Assembly: GCA_022616375.1 (NCBI GenBank)
Contig: JAKEEW010000265.1
Location: 1-55,424, forward strand
Reading direction: 5' to 3'
DNA: 55,424 nt
From: Sporichthyaceae bacterium
GTDB lineage: Bacteria; Actinomycetota; Actinomycetes; JAKEEW01
Positions within the stretch are counted from its first letter, which is position 1. Each line of letters starts with the position of its first letter. Below, piece after piece: positions 48,852 to 55,424 of the stretch. The notes below the pieces were generated by a model. It did no database searches, had not been told where the DNA came from, and saw nothing but the letters and a program-made list of their open reading frames with translations. A program made the position numbers and the translations under genes.

Positions 48852-49918
48852 GCCGGTTGCAAGCGGCGGGCAAGCGGGCCGGGGTCTTCGGGGCCGCGGT
48901 CGGTGTCGTCGCTGCCGGCGCTGCGGTCGGGCTGGCCGCCGAGCGGTACGCGGTGGGCCGCTCGTTCCGCCGTGGTGACCCGGCCAGGGGGGAGCCGTTC
49001 GGCGAGCTGCGCGGCACCCCGACCTACGTTGTCTCCGACGACAGCATCGACCTGTACGTCGAGGTCGAGGGCGACCTGGACGCCGATCTGACCATCTTGT
49101 TCGTGCACGGCTATGCGCTGAACCAGGACGCCTGGCACTACCAGCGCAAGGAGCTGGGCGACCTGGGCCGGCTGGTGTTCTACGACCAGCGGGCGCACGG
49201 CCGGTCCGCGCGCGGCACCCGGGAGCGGGCCACCATCGACCAGCTCGCCCACGATCTGCGCGCGGTGATCGACGCGGTCGCCCCGGACGGTCCGATCGTG
49301 CTGGTCGGGCACTCCATGGGCGGGATGACCATCATGGCGCTGGCCGACCAGTATCCAGGTCTGTTCGGCGACCGGATCACCGGCGCCGCGCTGCTGTCCT
49401 CCTCGCCCGGCCGGCTGGCCGAGGTGACCATCGGAGCGCCGGCCTATACCGGGCGGATCCTGCACAAGCTTGCGCCCGGCTTCATTGCCGCCCTGGCCAG
49501 GCAGGCCGAGCTGGTGGACAAGAGCCGCCGGGTCGGAAGCGACTTGTCGTACGTATTGACCAAGCGGCTCGCGTTCGCCTCCGACGTGCCGCCCACCCTG
49601 GTCAGGTTCGCCGCCCGGATGCTGGCCCAGACCCCGATCGACGTCGTGGCCGACTTCTTCCCCGCCTTCGACGCGCACGACAAGCTGTCCGCGCTGTCGG
49701 TGTTGCAGCATGTCGAGACACTGGTCATGGTCGGCTCGCACGACCTGCTGACCCCGGAGGAGCACAGCAAGGACATCGTCCGGGCGGTGCCTGGGGCGGA
49801 GCTGGTGGTAGTCCCCAACGCCGGGCACCTGCTGACCCTCGAGCATCCGGAGCCGGTCAACCGAGCGCTGCGCGAGCTGGTCGAGCGAGCCCGGCGGACC
49901 ACCGGCGCACGCCGATGA
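48848..49918 (+). CDS. Alpha/beta hydrolase, membrane-anchored N-terminus
   Basis: 356 residues. The N-terminus holds one hydrophobic helix (about 12-35, GVFGAAVGVVAAGAAVGLAAE). The hydrolase core has the oxyanion region FVHGYALNQD, nucleophile GHSMGG (Ser near 155), acid in VGSHDLLTP and His in NAGHLLTLEHPE. Substrate unknown. Its position between alr and the tsa genes is widely conserved in actinobacteria. GTG start in a 4 nt overlap with alr. Confidence 0.9.
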
Positions 49919-50589
49919 CCGGGCAGCAACCCCTGCCCCTGCCCCTGCCGCTGGTGCCGGGCCCGCTGGCGCAGGCGCCGGTGGTGCCGGCCCCGGTAGA
50001 GCTGGCACCCACCATGGACAGCTGGTCCGACCTGGTCGAGACCGTGACCGGCTGTGTCGCGTGCGCCGAGCTCGCCGCCGGCCGGACCCACGTGGTCCCC
50101 GGGGTGTATCCGGACGGCGCGGACGTGCTGCTGATCGGCGAGGCACCGGGCGCGCAGGAGGATGCCAGCGGGGTCCCCTTCGTCGGCAAGGCCGGCCAGG
50201 TCCTCGACGCGTTGCTGGGCGCGGCCGGGTTGGCCCGCGACCGGGTCGCGGTCGCCAACGTGCTCAAGTGCCGCCCGCCCGGCAACCGCAAGCCCAAGCG
50301 GTCGGAGATGGCGACCTGCACGCCTTGGCTGGACCGCCAGCTCGAGCTGATCGACCCGGTGCTGGTCATCACGCTCGGCGGGACCGCGGCCGAGTGGGCG
50401 CTCGGTTCCGGCACGAAGATCTCCGCGGCGCGCGGCGCACCGCACCAGTTCCGCGGCCGTTCCCTGCTGGTCACCTACCATCCGTCGGCTGCGATCAGGT
50501 TTGGCCCGAACGGCGCGCCGATGCGGGCTTTGCGCGACGACCTGGCCAGCGCGGCCGAGCTGGTCGACCGGCTGCGGGCGCGACGCTGA
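49915..50589 (+). CDS. Uracil-DNA glycosylase, family 4
   Basis: 224 residues; removes uracil from DNA. Iron-sulfur cysteines are at about 47, 50, 119 and 135. Motif A is GEAPGAQED and motif B is YHPSAA, the family 4 pattern. A Pro-rich N-terminus of about 30 residues (QPLPLPLPLVPGPL) is unusual. The start overlaps the hydrolase stop (ATGA) and the stop overlaps the tsaE ATG by one base. Confidence 0.92.
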   Translation: MTGQQPLPLPLPLVPGPLAQAPVVPAPVELAPTMDSWSDLVETVTGCVACAELAAGRTHVVPGVYPDGADVLLIGEAPGAQEDASGVPFVGKAGQVLDALLGAAGLARDRVAVANVLKCRPPGNRKPKRSEMATCTPWLDRQLELIDPVLVITLGGTAAEWALGSGTKISAARGAPHQFRGRSLLVTYHPSAAIRFGPNGAPMRALRDDLASAAELVDRLRARR

Positions 50590-51092
50590 TGGTAGCGACC
50601 AGGTCGGATCAGCGGGAGCTGACCGTCGCTACCGGCGCGGACATGCAGGCGCTCGGCCGGTCGCTGGCCGGCCGGCTGCTGGCCGGTGATCTGGTGCTGC
50701 TGTCCGGCGACCTGGGCGCCGGCAAGACCACCCTGACCCAGGGCATCGGTGCCGCGCTCGGCGTGCGCGGGCCGATCACCTCACCCACGTTCGTGATCGC
50801 CAGGGTGCATCCGTCTCTGGTCGGCGGACCGCCGCTGGTGCACGTGGACGCCTACCGGCTCGACGGCTGGGACGAGATGGAGGACCTCGATCTGGAAGCC
50901 TCGCTGGACGAAGCGGTCACCGTGGTCGAATGGGGCACCGGTCTGGTCGAGGGACTAGCCGATGATCGGCTCGAGATCGCGATCTGGCGAGCCCACGGTG
51001 CGCAGGTGACCTCCGAGGTCCGGACCGTCCGGATCCGGCCGGTGGGCGGGCGGTGGGCTGAGGAACCGTTGCCGGGCGGCTCGCGCGGCTAG
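50589..51092 (+). CDS. tsaE: tRNA threonylcarbamoyladenosine synthesis ATPase TsaE
   Basis: 167 residues; the ATPase that resets the TsaBD complex in t6A synthesis. P-loop GDLGAGKTT (residues 40-48), ITSPTFVIARV, HVDAYRL and VVEWG are typical. ATG in a TGATG overlap with the glycosylase gene. Confidence 0.95.
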   Translation: MVATRSDQRELTVATGADMQALGRSLAGRLLAGDLVLLSGDLGAGKTTLTQGIGAALGVRGPITSPTFVIARVHPSLVGGPPLVHVDAYRLDGWDEMEDLDLEASLDEAVTVVEWGTGLVEGLADDRLEIAIWRAHGAQVTSEVRTVRIRPVGGRWAEEPLPGGSRG

Positions 51093-51095
51093 CCT
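51090..51095 (+). promoter_or_regulatory. TAGCCT box before tsaB
   Basis: TAGCCT 6 nt before the tsaB ATG. Its first three bases are also the tsaE stop codon, so part of the match is forced. Confidence 0.3.
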
Positions 51096-51101
51096 GGCGG
51101 C

Positions 51102-51740
51102 ATGCTGCTGCTGGCATTCGACACCGCCACCCCGGCGGTCACGGTCGCGGTGTGCGACGGCGACCTGACCTTGGCCGAGCACACGGTGGTGGATGCCCGC
51201 CGACACGGTGAGCTGCTCGCGCCCGGGATCCGCACCGTGCTCGACACCGCCGGGATCACCCGCCAGCAGCTGGCCGGCATCGCGGTCGGAGTTGGCCCGG
51301 GGCCGTTCACCGGATTGCGGGTCGGGCTGGTCACCGCCCGGGTGCTCGGGGCGACCCTGGACATCCCGGTCTTCGGGGTATGCACGCTGGACGGGTTGGC
51401 CGAGCTGGCCGGGCGCACCGGCGAGTATGGAGTGGCCACCGACGCGCGCCGCAAGGAGGTCTACTGGGCTCGCTATGCCGGCCCGGACCGGCTTGACGGG
51501 CCGCAGGTGTCCCGGCCCGACGACGCCGGTAAGGCGCTGGCCAGCCTGCCGGTGGTCGGAGCGGGTGCCGCGCTCTACCCGGACGCGTTCCCCGATTCGT
51601 GCGAACCGCAGCTACCGGTCGCGGCCGCGCTGGCTAGCTGGGTCACAGCCGGCCGGCCGACCCTGCCGCCGCTGCCGCTGTACCTGCGCCGGCCGGACGC
51701 GGTCGCCCCAGGTCCACCGAAGCGGGTCAGCCCGCGATGA
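51102..51740 (+). CDS. tsaB: TsaB, partner protein for t6A synthesis
   Basis: 212 residues. ASKHA-fold protein that dimerises with TsaD. The start LLAFDTATPAVTVAVCDG and VGVGPGPFTGLRVGL are diagnostic. ATG 51102 lies 9 nt after the tsaE stop. Its TGA overlaps the rimI ATG by 4 nt. Confidence 0.95.
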   Translation: MLLLAFDTATPAVTVAVCDGDLTLAEHTVVDARRHGELLAPGIRTVLDTAGITRQQLAGIAVGVGPGPFTGLRVGLVTARVLGATLDIPVFGVCTLDGLAELAGRTGEYGVATDARRKEVYWARYAGPDRLDGPQVSRPDDAGKALASLPVVGAGAALYPDAFPDSCEPQLPVAAALASWVTAGRPTLPPLPLYLRRPDAVAPGPPKRVSPR

Positions 51741-52282
51741 CCGGCGCCACCGGGCCGATCGACCGGACCGGGATCGCCGACCCGGCCGAGCGGGCCGCGG
51801 CGTTCCGGCGCAGCCGCCCGGAGGTCAGGTTCCGGCGGATGCGGTGGTGGGACATCCCGGCCGCGGCGGCGCTGGAACGGCAGCTGTTCCAGCACGATCC
51901 CTGGTCGGTCGAGATGTTCTGGGGTGAGCTCGCCTGGGTGCCGGACACCCGGTACTACCGGGTCGCCGAGGACGAGACCGGTCGGATGGTCGGCTATGCC
52001 GGTTTGATGGCGGTGCGGGACGAGGGCACCATCCAGACCGTCGGAGTGCACCCGGACCTGCACGGCAGCGGGCTCGGGCACGCGCTGCTCGACCAGCTGC
52101 TGGCCGAAGCCGCCAGGCGCGACTGCCGCCAGATCTTCCTCGAGGTGCGCGCGGACAACCGGCCGGCGCTCGGCCTCTACGAGCGGTTCGGCTTCACCAC
52201 GCTCGGCCGGCGCCGGGACTACTACGGGCCAGGTGTCGACGCACTGACCATGCGACTCACCCTGACCCGTGCGGCTCGCTAG
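51737..52282 (+). CDS. rimI: Ribosomal S18 alanine N-acetyltransferase
   Basis: 181 residues, GNAT fold. The acetyl-CoA loop region is VHPDLHGSGLGHALLDQLL, and FLEVRADNRPALGLYERFGF is the RimI hallmark. About 30 residues precede the usual start (VRFRRMRWWDI), but no better start codon is seen. The ATG overlaps tsaB by 4 nt. Adjacent tsaB and tsaD are the usual context. Confidence 0.92.
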   Translation: MTGATGPIDRTGIADPAERAAAFRRSRPEVRFRRMRWWDIPAAAALERQLFQHDPWSVEMFWGELAWVPDTRYYRVAEDETGRMVGYAGLMAVRDEGTIQTVGVHPDLHGSGLGHALLDQLLAEAARRDCRQIFLEVRADNRPALGLYERFGFTTLGRRRDYYGPGVDALTMRLTLTRAAR

Positions 52283-52285
52283 GGT
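52280..52285 (+). promoter_or_regulatory. TAGGGT box before tsaD
   Basis: TAGGGT 6 nt before the tsaD ATG. The first three bases are the rimI stop codon. Confidence 0.35.
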
Positions 52286-52291
52286 CCGGCC

Positions 52292-53341
52292 ATGGAACCG
52301 CTGGTGCTGGGCATCGAGACGTCCTGCGACGAGACCGGGGTAGGGCTGGTCCGCGGCACCACGCTGCTGGCCGACGCGGTGGCCTCCAGCGTGGCCGAGC
52401 ACGCCCGCTTCGGCGGGGTGGTGCCCGAGGTGGCCAGTCGCGCGCACTTGGAGGCGATGCTGCCGACCGTGGATCGGGCGCTGTCCGAGGCCGGCGTCCG
52501 GCTCGCCGATGTCGACGGGATCGCGGTCACCGCTGGTCCCGGCCTGGCCGGGGCGCTGCTGGTCGGGGTAGCGGCGGCCAAGGCCTACGCGATGGCGCTG
52601 GACAAGCCGCTCTACGGGGTGAACCACCTGGCCGCGCACGTCGCGGTCGACCAGCTCGAACACGGTCCGCTGCCGCAGCCGTGCCTGGCCCTGCTGGTGT
52701 CCGGCGGGCATTCCTCGCTGCTGCTGGTGCCGGATGTCACCGCCGACGTCCAACCACTTGGCGCCACCATCGACGACGCGGCCGGCGAGGCGTTCGACAA
52801 GGTAGCCAGGGTGCTCGGGTTGCCGTTTCCCGGTGGACCGCACATCGACCGGGTAGCCAGGGACGGCGACCCGGCGGCGATCGACTTCCCGCGCGGGCTG
52901 ACCGGACCGCGCGATGCGGTCTACGACTTCTCGTTCTCCGGGCTCAAGACCGCGGTGGCCCGCTGGGTGGAGGCTCGCGAGCAGGCCGGCGAAACGGTTC
53001 CGGTGGCCACCGTCGCGGCCGCGTTCCAGGAGGCCGTGGTGGACGTGCTGACCCGCAAGGCGGTGGCTGCCTGCCGCGACCACGGCGTGCTCGACCTGGT
53101 GATCGGCGGCGGCGTAGCGGCGAACTCGCGGCTGCGCGCGGTCGCCGAACAGCGATGTGCGGCAGCCGGAATCCGGCTGCGGGTGCCACGGCCGAAGCTG
53201 TGCACCGACAACGGTGCGATGGTGGCGGCGCTCGGCGCCGAGCTGATCGCCCGCGACCGGCCGGCGTCCGCGCTCGACCTGCCGACCGACCCGTCGCTGC
53301 CAATCACCGAGGTATTGGTCGGTGCGCCGGGTTTGTCGTGA
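52292..53341 (+). CDS. tsaD: tRNA N6-adenosine threonylcarbamoyltransferase TsaD
   Basis: 349 residues; transfers the threonylcarbamoyl group to A37 of ANN-decoding tRNAs. Metal ligands His in GVNHLAAHV and Asp near the C-terminus ([11 protein letters not shown]) are present. [11 protein letters not shown] and VSGGHSSL are diagnostic. Confidence 0.96.
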   Translation: MEPLVLGIETSCDETGVGLVRGTTLLADAVASSVAEHARFGGVVPEVASRAHLEAMLPTVDRALSEAGVRLADVDGIAVTAGPGLAGALLVGVAAAKAYAMALDKPLYGVNHLAAHVAVDQLEHGPLPQPCLALLVSGGHSSLLLVPDVTADVQPLGATIDDAAGEAFDKVARVLGLPFPGGPHIDRVARDGDPAAIDFPRGLTGPRDAVYDFSFSGLKTAVARWVEAREQAGETVPVATVAAAFQEAVVDVLTRKAVAACRDHGVLDLVIGGGVAANSRLRAVAEQRCAAAGIRLRVPRPKLCTDNGAMVAALGAELIARDRPASALDLPTDPSLPITEVLVGAPGLS

Positions 53342-53387
53342 CTATCGGCGTTGACGGGACCTGTCCGAGTGCTCCAGCATTCGCCCG

Positions 53388-55424
53388 GTGCGATTACCAC
53401 TGGCCACGGCCGCCGCGGCCGTGCTGGCGTTCGGCCTGGCCGGCACCGGGCTCAGCGTCGGGTTGCCAGTCGGTGCCGGCCTGTCGGGCCTGACCGGGCC
53501 GTCCGGCCCAGATGGCCTGTCCGGCGACGCAGTCCTCGGCACGGTTGGGTTGTACGAGTGCCCGGATGACGACGCCGACGACGCCGGGGCGCGGTGCGGC
53601 ACGGTCCCGGTGCCGCTGGACTACCGCAGCGGCGCCGGCACGCTGGGGATCGGCCTCGAGTGGTACGCAGCGCCCGGTGACGCGGTCGGGACCGTGGTCG
53701 CGGTGGCCGGCGGCCCGGGCGGATCGAGCACCAAGGATCGCGACGGCTTTCTCGACCTGTTCTACCAACTCGAGGGCTGGAACCTGCTGCTCGTCGACCT
53801 ACGCGGCACCGGCACGTCGGGCGCGCTGCACTGCGACCGGCTGGAGCGCTTCTTCACCAGCGACGACGAGGACTACGTCGCCGCGGTGGGGGACTGCGGC
53901 CGGGAGCTGGATCGGACCTGGCGCCGGAACGGCGAGCGGTTCCTACCCGGTAGCGAGCTGTTCACCACCGCGAACGCGGCCCGGGATCTCGACCGGGTGC
54001 TGGACCGGCTGGAGCTGGGCCAGATCGACCTGTACGGCGTCTCCTACGGCAGCTACTTCGCCAGCACGTTCGCGGCCCGGTATCCGCACCGGGTGCGCAG
54101 CCTAACCCTGGACTCCAGCTACCAGATCGTGGATCTCGACCCCTGGCGCGTGACTGCGGTGACCACGTCGAGGACCGCGTTCGACCAGGTGTGCACGCGC
54201 TCCGCCGCATGCGCCGCGGCGGCTCCTGGCAGCTCGTGGACGAGGATCGGCCGGCTGGCGCAGCGGCTGCGGTCCGACCCGGTCGACGGCGACGTGCCTG
54301 TCCCGGACGGCGATGTCCCGGTCACCGTGGATATCGGTGCGCTGGTCACACTGGTGAACGCGGCCGGCGGCGACCCGATCGTGTACCGCGAGCTCGATGC
54401 TGCGGCCCGGGCGCTGCTGGAGCACGACGACGCGGTCCCGCTGTTACGCCTGGCCAGCGTGGCCGCCGGGTTCGGCGGCGACGAGGACATCTCGCACTTC
54501 TCGACCTCCCTCTACTCGGCGGTGGTCTGTAGCGACTACCCGCAGCTGTTCGATCCGCGGGCCGGTCGGGGCACCAGGGAGCGCCAGCTCGACGACGCCA
54601 TCGCGGCGCGGGCCGAGCGCACGTTCGCTCCGTTCACCGTCGACGAGTGGTTCAGCTACTCCGGTGAGTCGTACGTGGACTGCCTGCACTGGCCGGCGCC
54701 GGACAACGACGACCTGCCGCTGCCGGACCGGCAATCGCTGGCGGCCGCCGGGGTGCCGACCCTGGTGCTGTCCGGCGACCTGGACACGATCACCCCGGCG
54801 GTTGACGGGCGCCGGGTCGCTGCCCAACTCGGCCGGAGCGCCCGTTGGGTGCGGGTGCACAACGCGGTGCATGGCACCGCGTTGTGGGATATCCACGACT
54901 GTGCCGGCCGGCTGGTCCGCGAGTTCGTCCGGCAGCCGGCCGGGTTGCCGACCATGGACACCTCCTGCGCGAGCCGGCTTCCGGAGATCCGCGCGGTCGC
55001 GAGCTTCCCGCCCCGCCTGGCCGACGCGGAGCCGTCCACCGCGGCTGCAGGCGGGACCACGGATCGGACCGCGCTGCAGCTGGCAGCGGTGGCCGCGGCG
55101 ACCGTCGGGGATGCGATCGAGCAGTACTGGTACGTCCTGGACGAGGAGGTCGGGCTGCGCGGCGGCCGGGTAGAGATCACCGACTCCGAGGTAGTGCGGT
55201 TCCGGTTCCGGCAGACCAGGTTCGTCAGCGACGCCCGGATGGACGGCACCGCCACCTGGGATCCGGTGGATGGGGCAGTGTCGGCCGAGGTGACGATCAC
55301 CGGTCCGGACCGGATCGCCGGACGGTTCGAGATCAGCTGGTCCCACCACCAGCCGCACGCCGTAGCCACCGTGGTTGGCACAGTCGGTGAGCTTGTGGTC
55401 CGGGCGACCATGCCGGCGCCGTGA
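53388..55424 (+). CDS. Secreted S33-family serine peptidase with a C-terminal extension
   Basis: 678 residues, ending in TGA at the last base of the window. An N-terminal signal (RLPLATAAAAVLAFGLAGTG) is followed by a Gly/Pro-rich linker. The alpha/beta hydrolase core is typical of actinobacterial tripeptidyl aminopeptidases: VAGGPGGSS, nucleophile GVSYGS (Ser near 219), Asp in LSGDLDTITP (near 463) and His in NAVHGTAL (near 496). About 150 residues beyond the core are beta-strand-rich, which is more than usual for this family. GTG start without Shine-Dalgarno. Probably releases tripeptides outside the cell. Confidence 0.88.
   Translation: MRLPLATAAAAVLAFGLAGTGLSVGLPVGAGLSGLTGPSGPDGLSGDAVLGTVGLYECPDDDADDAGARCGTVPVPLDYRSGAGTLGIGLEWYAAPGDAVGTVVAVAGGPGGSSTKDRDGFLDLFYQLEGWNLLLVDLRGTGTSGALHCDRLERFFTSDDEDYVAAVGDCGRELDRTWRRNGERFLPGSELFTTANAARDLDRVLDRLELGQIDLYGVSYGSYFASTFAARYPHRVRSLTLDSSYQIVDLDPWRVTAVTTSRTAFDQVCTRSAACAAAAPGSSWTRIGRLAQRLRSDPVDGDVPVPDGDVPVTVDIGALVTLVNAAGGDPIVYRELDAAARALLEHDDAVPLLRLASVAAGFGGDEDISHFSTSLYSAVVCSDYPQLFDPRAGRGTRERQLDDAIAARAERTFAPFTVDEWFSYSGESYVDCLHWPAPDNDDLPLPDRQSLAAAGVPTLVLSGDLDTITPAVDGRRVAAQLGRSARWVRVHNAVHGTALWDIHDCAGRLVREFVRQPAGLPTMDTSCASRLPEIRAVASFPPRLADAEPSTAAAGGTTDRTALQLAAVAAATVGDAIEQYWYVLDEEVGLRGGRVEITDSEVVRFRFRQTRFVSDARMDGTATWDPVDGAVSAEVTITGPDRIAGRFEISWSHHQPHAVATVVGTVGELVVRATMPAP

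Overview
The window is 55.4 kb of very GC-rich actinobacterial chromosome. Evidence is the codon use (strong G/C at third positions, many GTG starts), the typical actinobacterial order rpoC, str operon, S10-spc-alpha ribosomal operons, rplM-rpsI-glmM, and the cluster alr, hydrolase, tsaE, tsaB, rimI, tsaD. Frequent 1-4 nt start/stop overlaps, a mini-ORF beginning MSERSER, and SigE-family sigma factors fit the Pseudonocardiales or a neighbouring order. I cannot name a genus. I see no rRNA, tRNA, CRISPR array, prophage or transposase gene.

Layout. 1-2616 is the 3' two thirds of rpoC, followed by a strong hairpin. 2709-2791 is a palindromic element, and 2932-3855 a Pro/Gly-rich membrane protein. 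3976-8518 is the str operon (rpsL, rpsG, fusA, tuf) with a good promoter. 8590-18534 is the S10 plus spc ribosomal protein block. 18787-26713 is secY, adk, map, infA, rpmJ, rpsM, rpsK, rpsD, rpoA, rplQ and truA, interrupted by several structured gaps. 26714-32505 is accessory: a palindromic element, a frameshifted flavin monooxygenase, an overlapping operon (SigE-family sigma factor, membrane beta-rich protein, degenerate second sigma-like protein, ABC-F ATPase) and a tiny membrane protein. 32587-35173 is rplM, rpsI and glmM, followed by an antitoxin remnant. 35452-38975 (minus) is a double ABC-2 transporter operon stitched by a 26-codon bridging ORF. 39041-42020 holds an APH-like kinase, a low-molecular-weight phosphatase, coaA and a TPR protein. 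42174-55424 holds glmS, a Tat-exported PhoX-like protein, acpS, nnrD/E, alr, an alpha/beta hydrolase, a family 4 uracil-DNA glycosylase, the t6A genes tsaE/tsaB/tsaD with rimI, and a secreted S33 peptidase.

How it fits together. Most of the window is the core machinery for transcription, translation and secretion. Around it sit cell-wall precursor enzymes (glmM, glmS, alr), cofactor enzymes (coaA, acpS), metabolite repair (nnrD/E) and tRNA modification (truA, tsa genes). The least expected signals are: two families of fixed-length intergenic palindromes (79 bp and 74 bp, two copies each, about 73% identical without gaps by my count); the sigma / membrane protein / sigma-like operon; long low-complexity tails on L4, S3 and L17; an intrinsic terminator between a possible promoter and infA; and a recurring TANNNT box 6-8 nt before start codons that suggests leaderless mRNAs.

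All calls come from reading the sequence and remembered family motifs. No database search was run.
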